The position numbers and the translations under genes are program-made. The notes below the pieces were generated by a model. That model did not search any database and was not told the origin of the DNA. It worked only from the letters and a program-made list of their open reading frames with translations. Positions 11,221 through 19,496 of a DNA stretch of 64,000 nt are shown in pieces. The stretch lies in assembly GCA_037200845.1 (NCBI GenBank), contig JBBCGQ010000001.1:1054001-1118000 (forward strand), read 5' to 3'. Each line of letters opens with the position of its first letter. Position 1 is the first letter of the stretch. The DNA is from Bauldia sp. (GTDB lineage Bacteria > Pseudomonadota > Alphaproteobacteria > Rhizobiales > Kaistiaceae).

Positions 11221-11365
11221 ACCCCTCCCCAAAACGCCTTCGGCGTTTTGACCCTCCCACAAGGGGAGGGTTCATCCCTGCTAGAACATCGCGTTCCAAC
11301 GAACTCCGCTTAAGCCCTCCCTTGCGGGAGGGCCAAAACCGCATTTAGCGGTTTTGGGGAGGGGT
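11221..11365. repeat. palindromic repeat element, family A copy 1
   Basis: About 145 nt flanked by ACCCCTCCCC and its complement. It contains four hairpins: an AAAACGCC-type stem, two CCCTCCC/GGGAGGG stems and an AAAACCGC-type stem. The middle segment ending in AACTCCGCTTAAG recurs, reverse-complemented, in the copy at 39389-39532. It occupies nearly the whole gap between the epimerase gene and the NTF2-like gene. Confidence 0.8.
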
Positions 11366-11401
11366 GTGCCCGACCGAAATTCAATCTCGAAATGCGGAAC
11401 G

Positions 11402-12553
11402 CTACTGCGCCAGGGCCGTCGCCGGCTGGTCTGCCGGCGCCGTGTCGACGCCGATCGCGAATATCCGCCACTGCCCGTCCTCGAACCGGAAGGCGAGATC
11501 GAAGTTCACGGTCTCCGGCTGGCTCGGAAAGTAGCCGGCGAGCCGCAGGTAGCCGTTGGCGTCGATCGCCGCCGGGCGGAAGAGGCGCGGGTCGATCACC
11601 GCGACCGGCGCGAGGTCGAGGCCGCGCGCCCGGATGTTGGCGAACGCGTCGCTGAGCTTCGCCGGGCTGTTCGCCTGCTGGAAGCCGATCGCCGAGAGAT
11701 CGCGCAGCACCGAGTAGTCGCCCGAGATGTTCGCCTGGTTGAGCCCCAGCACCGCCCCGCGGATCAGCGCCAGCAGCGACGGGTTGTCGGGCAGCGCCGT
11801 CGCCGTCGCCGGCTTCGCGGCCGGTGCCGCCGAGCCGTCGCGCGGCGGGTGGACGCCGAGGCCGAACAGGCGCCAGCGCCCGTTGACCGTCTCGAACGCG
11901 AACTCGAAATCGACCTTGGCTTCGGCGAGCGGCACGAACCCGGAGAGCCGCAGGAAGCCGTCCGCGTCGATCACCGGGTCGGTGTAGAGGCGCGGGTTGA
12001 TGGCCGCGACTGCGGCAAGATCGATGTTGGCGGCGCGCAGGCCCGTAAAGGCCTGGCTGAGCGCCGCCGCATCGTTGCGCGCCTGGAACTCCGGCGCCGC
12101 CAGTGCGCGCAGCACGGCGTAGTCGCCGGTGACGTTGGCTTGGTGCAGCGCCACGATCGCGTTGCGGATGAGCAGCACCAGCCCCTGCACGTTCGGGATC
12201 GGCGCATGCGGCTGCGTGGCGGCGGGCGCCGTCTCCGCCACCTGCGCCCTGGGTTTCGCTGCCGGGGCAGGGGCAGGCGACGGCGTCGCTACTGCCGCCA
12301 CCGGCTCCGAACGAAATAGCGGATCGAGGACCGCGGCAGCGCCCGCGAGGTAGGCGATGGAGCCGACGACGGCGAACCCGGCGCCGAGCCACAGCGAGCG
12401 CGCCACCCTCAGCAACACCGACGGCCGCCGCCAGTGGAAATATCCCGCGCCGCGTTCCTGGCGCGCGCGCTCGTCCTCGTGCTGCGCCCGCCGGCGGGGC
12501 GGCGGCGCCTCGTCTTCCTCGTCTGGTTCGGCCTCATGGACCAACCGCAGCAT
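11402..12553 (-). CDS. membrane-anchored protein with duplicated NTF2-like (DUF4864-like) domain
   Basis: 383 residues, function unknown. Residues 1-45 are charged and basic, a single membrane helix follows at about 48-72, then a Pro/Ala-rich linker. Two tandem domains of about 115 residues come next (roughly 118-235 and 250-370). Each follows the same script: an LIR..A helix, QAN(V/I)(T/S)GDY(A/S)VLR, an (L/I)DLA.VA.I(N/D)PRL strand, D(A)(D/N)G(F/Y)LRL(S/A)G, and a final NGRWRLFGLGV or DGQWRIFAIGV strand. This pattern resembles DUF4864/NTF2-like domains, which are usually exported or membrane-tethered. The topology suggests a periplasmic pair of domains. It lies 30 nt downstream of the giant repeat protein gene on the same strand. 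Confidence 0.7.
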   Translation of the reverse strand: MLRLVHEAEPDEEDEAPPPRRRAQHEDERARQERGAGYFHWRRPSVLLRVARSLWLGAGFAVVGSIAYLAGAAAVLDPLFRSEPVAAVATPSPAPAPAAKPRAQVAETAPAATQPHAPIPNVQGLVLLIRNAIVALHQANVTGDYAVLRALAAPEFQARNDAAALSQAFTGLRAANIDLAAVAAINPRLYTDPVIDADGFLRLSGFVPLAEAKVDFEFAFETVNGRWRLFGLGVHPPRDGSAAPAAKPATATALPDNPSLLALIRGAVLGLNQANISGDYSVLRDLSAIGFQQANSPAKLSDAFANIRARGLDLAPVAVIDPRLFRPAAIDANGYLRLAGYFPSQPETVNFDLAFRFEDGQWRIFAIGVDTAPADQPATALAQ

Positions 12554-12583
12554 TGGTCGCCCTTGTCCGGTTTTGGCGCGCCG

Positions 12584-15500
12584 CTAGCGCGTCCACTGCA
12601 GTCCCAAATGCGCCCCGAACTGGTTTTCGCCGATCCCGTTGGCGAAGCCGAGCCCGGCGCCGCCCGAGACCGCGATCCGGTCGCCCGGCTGCAATACGTC
12701 ATGCCCGATGACGCCCATCGCCGAGACGGCGAAGGCATAGGCGCCGCTGAAGGTGCCGAAGTTGCCGCTGATGCCGAAGAGTTCCGGGCCGGCCAGGTCG
12801 GGGTTCTGCGTCGCCATCGCGAGCGCGATGCCCGAGGCGTGCTCGTCGAGCGTCTTGGTCAGGAAGCCGTTGTCGGTCGCGAGGTTGCCGTTGGCGTCCG
12901 ACGTGACGAGCTCGATCGGCCCGCTCTGGCGGCTGCGGCTGAGGTCGGAGGTGATGCCCGGCGTTGTGTAGGTCTGCTTCACCGTGCCGATGACGACCTG
13001 ATCGAAGGTCGTGGCGTGCGCTCCGATACCCGACGAATCGGTGCCGATGGCGACGCTGCCGATTCCGTCCGCCGTCGCGCCATGACCGATGGCGATGCCG
13101 TAGGTGCTGCCGGCGTTGGCGCCGGTACCGATCGCGATCGTGTCGAATACCGGCGTGGCCAGGCTGCCGACGTCGTTGCCGGCTCCCGTGCCGAACGCGA
13201 GGTTGTTGATGCCGTAGACCCGATTTCCGGAATTCTCGCCCATCGCCACGTTGCTGCTGCCGTAGACGGTGTTGCCGGTGTTGAAGCCCGTCGCGATGTT
13301 GTTGACGCCGCCGGTCACCGGGTTGCCGTGGCTGTCGACGCCGATCCCGAAGATGTCGTTGCCGCTGTGGTATCCGCTCGCCTGGTTGTAGTCGCCGGTC
13401 ACTCGCCCGCCGGAGTCAACGCCACTCGCCTGGTTGCCGTTGCCCTTGACCTTGTAGCCGACGGTGTTGCCGGAGGCGATGTTGTTGCTGCCGGTAACTT
13501 CGTTTCCGCAATCGACGCCGCTCGCCTGGTTGCTGTCGCCCGTGACGGTGTCGCCGCATCGCGCGCCGCTCGCCAGGTTGTTGGCGCCAGTCACCGCGTT
13601 GCCGACCTCCAGGCCGGACGCCTGATTGTGGTCGCCGGTGACGTGATCGCCGGCGTCGGTGCCGCTCGCCTGGTTGTTCCTGCCGAGGACGTAGTTGCCG
13701 GAACGGAAACCGCTAGCCTGGTTGTCCTGCGCGAGGCCCGCCGGATCTCCCAGAGCCGCGTTGCCGAGATGGTTGCCGACGTCCTGGCCGGAGGCCTGGT
13801 TGTTCTTGCCGTAGACATCGCTGCCGGCGAGATAGCCGGACGCCTGGTTGTCGGAGCCGGTCACGCCGATGCCGCTGGTGTCGCCGCTCGCCTGGTTGTT
13901 CGTGCCGGTGACGGTGTTGCCGACATTGTTGCCCAGCGCCAGGTTGCGATCGCCGTTGACCGCGTTGCCGGAACCGTTGCCGACCACGTTGTTGTTCGTC
14001 GCGCCGGTCAGGTAGCCGACGCCGGAACCGTCGCCGAAAACGTGGTTGAACTGGACATTGCTGCCCGCGTCGTTGCCCGAGCCGTTGCCGACGATAAAGT
14101 TGGTGGCGAAGTTCATGCCGTTGTTGCGGCCGGAGGTGTCGCCGAAGATCGCATTGTCCGCGAAGCCCGTAGCGTTGTGATAGCCCGAGTTGTCACCGAC
14201 GATCGTATTGCCGGTAAAGGTGCCGAGGTTCTCGTTGCCCGAGTTCTTGCCGGTGACCGTATTCTTGGAGAAGCCGTCCGCGTTGCCCTTGCCCGAGTCG
14301 TCGCCGAATATGCTGTTGTTGGCGAAGTTCTTGCCGTTCGTCCTGCCCGAAAAATCGCCGACGATCGTGTTGCTGTCGAACCCGCTGCCGTTTTGGTAGC
14401 CCGAGTCGTCGCCGACGATCGTGTTGTTGGTGAAGGTGCCGAGGTTGTAGGTGCCTGAGCTTTTGCCGGTGATGGTGTTGTTCGAGAAGCCGTCCGCGTT
14501 GCTGACACCCGAGTCGTCGCCGAATATCCGGTTCTTGGCGAAATTCTTGCCGTTGGTCCTGCCGGAGCCGTCGCCGACGACCGTGTTGTTGTCGAACCCG
14601 CTGCCGTTCTGGTAGCCCGAGTTATCGCCGACGATCGTGTTGTTGGTGAAGGTGCCGAGGTTGTTGTTGCCCGAGCTCTTGCCGGTGACCGTGTTGTTCG
14701 AGAACCCGGCCACGTTGCTGTTGCCGGAGTCCTCGCCGAATATCCGGTTGTCGGAGAAGTTCGCGCCGTTAAGCCGGCCCGAGCCGTCGCCTACGATGCT
14801 GTTGTCGCTGAACCCGCCGGCGTTCTGGTAGCCCGAGTCGTCGCCGACGATCGTGTTGTCGACGAAGGTGCCGAGGTTGTTGTTGCCGGACCGCTCGCCG
14901 TAGACCGAGTTCTTGGCGAAGCCCGCGGCATTGTCCTTGCCGGAGTTGTCGCCGAAGATCTCGTTGTCGACGAAGCCGTCGGCGTTGTTGTTGCCGGAAT
15001 TGTCGCCCGCGACGTTGTTGCCGCTGTAGCCGCCGTCGTTGTCCTTGCCGGAATTGTCGCCCCAGATCGAGTTATCGACGAAGCCCGCGGCATTGTTGTT
15101 GCCGGAGTTATCGCCGGTCACGTTGTTGCCGGTGTAGGTGCCCTTGTTGTCTTTGCCGGAATTGTCGCCGGTGATGATGTTGTCCTTGAAGTTCGGCGCG
15201 TTGTTGTTGCCCGAATGGTCGCCGGTGATGGTGTTGCCGGTGTAGGTGCCTTTGTTGTCGGTGCCCGAGTTGCTGCCCCAGATCGAATTTTTGGCAAAGC
15301 CCTCGGCATTGTTGTTGCCCGACTCGTCGCCGAAGATGGCATTGTTGGCGAAGCCGTCCTTGTTGCTCTTGCCGGAATTGTCGCCCGCGATGTTGTTGCC
15401 GCTGAAGCTGCCGAGGTTGTCCTTGCCGGAATTGTCGCCCCAGATCGAGTTGTCGACGAAGCCCGAGGCATTGTTGTTGCCGGACTTGTCGCCGATGACG

Positions 15501-16630
15501 CTATTGCCGGTGTAGACGCCCTTGTTGTCGTCGCCGGAGTTGTCGCCGGTTATGACGTTGTCCTTGAAGTTCGCGGCGTTGTTGTTGCCCGAGTGATCGC
15601 CGCTGACGCTGTTGCCGGTGTAGAGGCCCTTGTTGTCGGTGCCCGAGAAGTCGCCCCAGACGTAGTTGTTGGTGAAGTCAGCCGCGTTGTGGGTGCCCGA
15701 ATTGTCGCCGTAGAAGAAATTGCTGCTGAAGTTGTTGCCGTTGTCGTCGCCGGTGTTGTTGCCGTAGATGACGTTGTTGGTCACCGTCCCGGCATTGTGC
15801 TTCGCCGAGTCATGGCCATAGACCGTGTTGCCGGTGAGATTGCCGACGTTTTCGCGGCCGGATTTGTCGCCGTAAATCACGTTGTCGGTGACATCGCCGG
15901 TGTTCTCGCGCGCCGACGAGTCGCCGAACACGAAGTTGCCCGTGACGATTGTCGTTCCCGACGTATTGGAGTTGTTGCTGCCGGAATCGTCGCCGGTGAT
16001 CACGTTGTAGGTGACGGTGGCGTTGCCGTTGCCGTTGCTGACGAGGCCGTTGTTGCTGCCGGAGTTTTTGCCGCTGATCTGGTTGTAGCTGACCGTCGCG
16101 TTTCCGGTCTTGCTGTTGGCGCCGACGCCGTTGCCGCTCGCCGAGCCTTCGCCGTAGACCGCGTTGTAGAAAATGTTCGCCGTCGCCCGCTGGCCGGGAC
16201 CGTTGCCCGACGTCGAGCCGTTGTTCTTGCCGGAATTGTCGCCGTGGAAGTCGTTATGGTCGATCGTCGCGGTCGCGTTGCCCGTGCCGCCGCCGGTGAT
16301 CGTCCCGTTGCCGGAGGCAGCTCCGTTGCCCGTCGCGGAGTTGCCGAGGATGGTGGCCCCTGCGACTCCATTCCCCGTGTCGCCGTTACCGATACCGGCG
16401 CCGGCGCCGAACGTGTTGTCCTTGCAGTTGAGGGCGTCGCTGCCCATCGCGGCGGATTCGCCGTTGTTGGTGCCGCCGGTGCCCAGCAGGAAGTTGTCAG
16501 GGGCGGGCGGGCAATTCAAAGCGAAAGCCGCGCCGCTATAGAGCGACGCGAACGCTCCGATTATCAGCGCCAACGCCAGCCGCGAGGCAGCACGACGACC
16601 CGAAAATTCGCTTTTCTGCGAGGCACGCAT
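12584..16630 (-). CDS. giant YadA-like repeat surface protein (18-residue beta-solenoid)
   Basis: 1348 residues from ATG 16630. A long signal peptide of about 37 residues ends AFA-LN. An irregular Gly/Asn-rich section follows, then about 36 back-to-back 18-residue coils (residues ~236-883) with consensus GDxSGxxNxxGFxxNxIx. Next come 16-residue coils (NQASGxxxGxxVTGxx, to ~1120), which grade into 14-15-residue AIGxGAxA repeats like the YadA adhesin head. The last ~90 residues, from ASGIALAMA through AVSGGAGLGFANG to the terminal LGLQWTR, resemble the YadA outer-membrane anchor. This predicts an exported trimeric adhesin-like fibre. Base composition is lower in GC than the neighbours because of Asn codons. 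It follows the FecR gene and precedes the NTF2-like gene on the same strand. The function is inferred, not shown. Confidence 0.8.
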   Translation of the reverse strand: MRASQKSEFSGRRAASRLALALIIGAFASLYSGAAFALNCPPAPDNFLLGTGGTNNGESAAMGSDALNCKDNTFGAGAGIGNGDTGNGVAGATILGNSATGNGAASGNGTITGGGTGNATATIDHNDFHGDNSGKNNGSTSGNGPGQRATANIFYNAVYGEGSASGNGVGANSKTGNATVSYNQISGKNSGSNNGLVSNGNGNATVTYNVITGDDSGSNNSNTSGTTIVTGNFVFGDSSARENTGDVTDNVIYGDKSGRENVGNLTGNTVYGHDSAKHNAGTVTNNVIYGNNTGDDNGNNFSSNFFYGDNSGTHNAADFTNNYVWGDFSGTDNKGLYTGNSVSGDHSGNNNAANFKDNVITGDNSGDDNKGVYTGNSVIGDKSGNNNASGFVDNSIWGDNSGKDNLGSFSGNNIAGDNSGKSNKDGFANNAIFGDESGNNNAEGFAKNSIWGSNSGTDNKGTYTGNTITGDHSGNNNAPNFKDNIITGDNSGKDNKGTYTGNNVTGDNSGNNNAAGFVDNSIWGDNSGKDNDGGYSGNNVAGDNSGNNNADGFVDNEIFGDNSGKDNAAGFAKNSVYGERSGNNNLGTFVDNTIVGDDSGYQNAGGFSDNSIVGDGSGRLNGANFSDNRIFGEDSGNSNVAGFSNNTVTGKSSGNNNLGTFTNNTIVGDNSGYQNGSGFDNNTVVGDGSGRTNGKNFAKNRIFGDDSGVSNADGFSNNTITGKSSGTYNLGTFTNNTIVGDDSGYQNGSGFDSNTIVGDFSGRTNGKNFANNSIFGDDSGKGNADGFSKNTVTGKNSGNENLGTFTGNTIVGDNSGYHNATGFADNAIFGDTSGRNNGMNFATNFIVGNGSGNDAGSNVQFNHVFGDGSGVGYLTGATNNNVVGNGSGNAVNGDRNLALGNNVGNTVTGTNNQASGDTSGIGVTGSDNQASGYLAGSDVYGKNNQASGQDVGNHLGNAALGDPAGLAQDNQASGFRSGNYVLGRNNQASGTDAGDHVTGDHNQASGLEVGNAVTGANNLASGARCGDTVTGDSNQASGVDCGNEVTGSNNIASGNTVGYKVKGNGNQASGVDSGGRVTGDYNQASGYHSGNDIFGIGVDSHGNPVTGGVNNIATGFNTGNTVYGSSNVAMGENSGNRVYGINNLAFGTGAGNDVGSLATPVFDTIAIGTGANAGSTYGIAIGHGATADGIGSVAIGTDSSGIGAHATTFDQVVIGTVKQTYTTPGITSDLSRSRQSGPIELVTSDANGNLATDNGFLTKTLDEHASGIALAMATQNPDLAGPELFGISGNFGTFSGAYAFAVSAMGVIGHDVLQPGDRIAVSGGAGLGFANGIGENQFGAHLGLQWTR
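13036..13960 (-). repeat. 16-residue (48-bp) coil repeats and YadA-head-like repeats inside the giant protein gene
   Basis: About a dozen units of the form N(Q/L/I)ASGxxxGxxVTGxx follow one another. Two units are expanded by insertions, and the series passes into shorter AIGTGA/AIGHGA units. Two neighbouring coils carry a cysteine in the same phase (codons at 13556-13558 and 13508-13510, exactly 16 codons apart). Confidence 0.85.
13982..15925 (-). repeat. 36 tandem 54-bp coding units (18-residue coils)
   Basis: Thirty-six units of exactly 54 bp without indels encode 18-residue coils starting GD/GN/GK/GE..SG. Units are arranged in higher-order blocks: a 7-unit block repeated twice (15278-15655 and 14900-15277) and a 4-unit block repeated three times (14630-14845, 14414-14629, 14198-14413). 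Confidence 0.9.
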
Positions 16631-16946
16631 GGCACAACACCCGGCTCGCTCGAAAACATCGAGCTCCGACACCGTGCCGCGGGCGGCGCCAACTCCACAT
16701 TCAACGAACCTCGGGCCTCACGAGATCCGCTACGCGTGGTAGCTGAATTCGTAGCGTTCCCCGGGGGATCGGTCTAGTTGGAGCAATTTGGTTAAGGCGC
16801 TGGTTACGCTGGTAAACGGGCCGAAAGACCGCAGAAACAATGGCTTTCGGAGTATTTCGGCCCGCTGCCTATAGTTTTCGCAGCGCAAGATTCGCACAAC
16901 ACTGTTGCAGTCAGGCAACGCAGGCGGCTGCGGCCGCTCCGTCCCG
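16631..16946. other. intergenic spacer between the FecR gene and the giant repeat protein gene
   Basis: 316 nt with no convincing gene. It probably holds the 5' leader of the giant protein gene on the minus strand. A TATAGG-like -10 candidate is visible at 16868-16873 on that strand, but no good -35 goes with it. The Shine-Dalgarno before ATG 16630 is weak. Confidence 0.4.
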
Positions 16947-17834
16947 CTAGGGGCGAATGAGCGGCCGGGTGTCGCCCTGCACCGGGAAAGTGGTGTTGTT
17001 GTTCGGCGGCGTCGGCGACCCCGGGAGCGACGGCGTCAAGGGCGTCGGCAGGCCGGGCGGCGACGGCGGGGTGATAATCGGCGGCGTGCCGATGGTGCCC
17101 GGCGGGGCCACACGCTGCTCGAGCGGGACGATCACGTCCGCCAGCTTGCACTGTGTCAGGTCGACCTGAAAGTCGCGGCGCAGGCTCGACTGGTCGCGGA
17201 CATAGTTGAAGTAATACTTGAGCTGACGGTTGCGGAACTCGAGGTCCTTGTTGTCGTAGGTCACCACGCGATCGGTCGGCCGGATGACCGACAACGTGCA
17301 CGGATCCTTGGATTCCGTGCAGTCCGCGCGGTTGGCGCTGCCGCGCGGGCAGATGCGCGTCATGCCTTCGAAATTCGCGACGCGCGTCGTGCCCTGGCCC
17401 TCGATCGAGATATCGAACTGGGTGCCGCGGACACCGATCGTCGCGGTCGGCGTGTTGATCTGGTAGGCGTCCTTGCGGCTGATGCCGGTGAAGAAGCGGA
17501 ACACGCCCTTGGTCGCGTCGAGCGTGATCGCGCGGGCGGTGTTGCTGTCGTTGAAGACGAAGGCATCGACGACCATCGAGGAATTCGGCCCGACGACCAG
17601 CTTGGTCTTGTCGCGGAATTCGATCTGGGCTTCGCCTACGGGCCCGGTCTCGATCCGGTCGCCGGCATAGATGGGCGACTGGATATTGAGGACCGCGCTG
17701 CCTTCCGCGCCGACCGCGCTGGCCGACTGGATGACGCCGAGAACCGTGCCGCTGGGCGTTGCGGCGAGTGCGCTTCCCGCCCACCCAGCCAGAACTACAG
17801 CGGCGCCAACGCAAAACATCTTCCACGCCGTCAT
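16947..17834 (-). CDS. secreted FecR-domain protein
   Basis: 295 residues with a signal peptide of about 24 residues (cleavage after SALA). A FecR domain (PF04773-like) covers roughly residues 45-155: GDRIETGPVGEAQIEFRDKT, GPNSSMVVDAF and INTPTATIGVRGTQFDI are all typical. The C-terminal quarter is a proline-rich low-complexity tail. Unlike true FecR anti-sigma regulators it has no cytoplasmic helix and no sigma factor gene beside it, so it is probably a periplasmic or secreted structural/sensor protein. GGAGACC precedes the ATG. It sits upstream of the giant YadA-like gene on the same strand. Confidence 0.8.
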   Translation of the reverse strand: MTAWKMFCVGAAVVLAGWAGSALAATPSGTVLGVIQSASAVGAEGSAVLNIQSPIYAGDRIETGPVGEAQIEFRDKTKLVVGPNSSMVVDAFVFNDSNTARAITLDATKGVFRFFTGISRKDAYQINTPTATIGVRGTQFDISIEGQGTTRVANFEGMTRICPRGSANRADCTESKDPCTLSVIRPTDRVVTYDNKDLEFRNRQLKYYFNYVRDQSSLRRDFQVDLTQCKLADVIVPLEQRVAPPGTIGTPPIITPPSPPGLPTPLTPSLPGSPTPPNNNTTFPVQGDTRPLIRP

Positions 17835-17939
17835 GGGCGCAGGTCTCCACGGTGCCGCATCAATTATCTTAATCCTATCGCAGCTTTAGCAGCTTTGGCG
17901 ACCCGTTTTTGCAACGCCGCGAAATATTAAGCAGGAGCG

Positions 17940-19283
17940 TTACTCCGCTGCCGCAGCGATGGCCCCGAGGCCGGCGTCGGCCGGCCGGCCGACCCCGACA
18001 TAGCGGAAGCCGTGCCGCATCACGTCGCGCGGGTCGTAAACATTGCGGAGATCGACCAGCACCGGCTCGGCCATGACTGTCTTCAGCCGCTCGAAATCGA
18101 GGGCGCGGAACGCGTTCCACTCGGTGACCAGCACGACCGCCGCGGCGCCTGACGCCACGGCATAGGGATCATCGCCGAACCCGACCCCGGCCGTCATCGT
18201 CCGCGCCGCCGGCATCCCTTCCGGGTCGTACGCCTGCACGTTGGCGCCGGCGTCCTGCAACGCCTGGATGATCGCCAGCGACGAGGCGTCGCGCATGTCG
18301 TCGGTGTTCGGCTTGAAGGTGAGGCCGAGCAGCCCGATCGTCTTACCGCGCACGCTGCCGCCGCACGCCGCGATCACCTTGCGCGCCATGCCGCGTTTGC
18401 GCTGGTCGTTGATCGCGACCGTCGTCTCGACCAGCCGGAGCGGCGCGCCGGCGTCGTGTCCGGTCTTGACCAGCGCCACCGTGTCCTTCGGAAAGCACGA
18501 GCCGCCGTAGCCCGGACCCGCGTGCAGGAACTTCGCGCCGATGCGCTTGTCGAGGCCGATCGCGTGCGCCACGCCCTGCACGTCGGCGTTGACCGCCTCG
18601 CAGAGGTCGGCGATCTCGTTGATGAAGGTGATCTTCATCGCCAGGAACGCGTTGGCCGCGTACTTCGCCAGTTCCGCCGTCCGCCGCGTGGTGAACAGGA
18701 GAGGGGCCTGGTTGAGGTAGAGCGGGCGGTAGACTTCCGTCATCACGTCGCGCGCCCGCTCGTCGTCGAGCCCGATGACGATGCGGTCCGGCCGTTTGAA
18801 GTCCTCGATCGCGGCGCCCTCGCGCAGGAACTCGGGATTGGAGACGACCGCGATGTCGGCGTGGGGATTTGCCTCGCGGATGATCCGCTCGATCTCGTCG
18901 CCGGTCCCGACCGGCACCGTCGATTTGGTGGCGACCACCGTGAAGCCGCGCAGCGACCCGGCGAGTTCGGTCGCCGCCGCGTAGACGTAGCCGAGGTCGG
19001 CGTGCCCGTCGCCGCGCCGCGACGGCGTGCCGACCGCGATGAAGACGACGTCGGCCTCTGCCACCGCCGGCCCCATGTCGGTAGTGAACGACAGGCGCCG
19101 GGCCTTCCGGTTCGCGCCGACGAGGTCGGCGAGCCCCGGCTCGAAGATCGGCACGGCGCCGCCCTTCAGTGCCTCGATCTTGGCGCTGTCCTTGTCGATG
19201 CACACGACCTCGTGGCCGAAATCGGCGAAACAGGCGCCGGAGACCAGCCCGACATAGCCCGATCCGATCATTGCGATACGCAT
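17940..19283 (-). CDS. ugd: UDP-glucose 6-dehydrogenase
   Basis: 447 residues. NAD site GSGYVGLVSGACFADFGHEV at the N-terminus; the catalytic cysteine lies in GGSCFPKDT; FKPNTDDMRDASS and LVTEWNAFR mark the C-terminal UDP-binding domain. It oxidises UDP-glucose twice to UDP-glucuronate in the cytoplasm, feeding acidic exopolysaccharide or capsule. Its product is the substrate for the 4-epimerase encoded downstream at 10170-11171. The gene is divergent from the GDP-mannose 3,5-epimerase gene, with a 213-nt spacer. Confidence 0.95.
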   Translation of the reverse strand: MRIAMIGSGYVGLVSGACFADFGHEVVCIDKDSAKIEALKGGAVPIFEPGLADLVGANRKARRLSFTTDMGPAVAEADVVFIAVGTPSRRGDGHADLGYVYAAATELAGSLRGFTVVATKSTVPVGTGDEIERIIREANPHADIAVVSNPEFLREGAAIEDFKRPDRIVIGLDDERARDVMTEVYRPLYLNQAPLLFTTRRTAELAKYAANAFLAMKITFINEIADLCEAVNADVQGVAHAIGLDKRIGAKFLHAGPGYGGSCFPKDTVALVKTGHDAGAPLRLVETTVAINDQRKRGMARKVIAACGGSVRGKTIGLLGLTFKPNTDDMRDASSLAIIQALQDAGANVQAYDPEGMPAARTMTAGVGFGDDPYAVASGAAAVVLVTEWNAFRALDFERLKTVMAEPVLVDLRNVYDPRDVMRHGFRYVGVGRPADAGLGAIAAAAE

Positions 19284-19496
19284 GGCACCTCCTGCCCTGA
19301 AAGTGCTCTAGCACCGAGCCCCAGCCCTCGGCAAAGGCGCCCTGGCATAATGGCTAAGCGGTGCGGCGCATCGCCCCGGCGGATATCCCCGTTCTTTCCC
19401 TTGCCGGCCCGTCAATCGCATGGCGTCGTGGCGCCGACGGCATTAACCTGAGCCTTCGCAGGGTGGATTCGTCAGAGTCCCCGAGGAGGCGGAATC

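Noticed and set aside
12434-14458. Long plus-strand frames opposite the giant repeat gene (also 15215-16777)
   Set aside because: They mirror the 54- and 48-bp repeats of the minus-strand gene, giving Val/Ala-rich repeats with no signal peptide or family motif; the minus strand has a signal peptide and YadA-like repeats and anchor.
13982-15925. A CRISPR array, suggested by the regular 54-bp period
   Set aside because: There is no constant repeat alternating with unique spacers; the units are contiguous, keep one reading frame and vary like protein coils. No cas genes are present.
16947-17834. FecR protein as an iron-uptake anti-sigma factor
   Set aside because: It begins with a cleavable signal peptide, has no cytoplasmic anti-sigma part and no ECF sigma or TonB receptor gene nearby.
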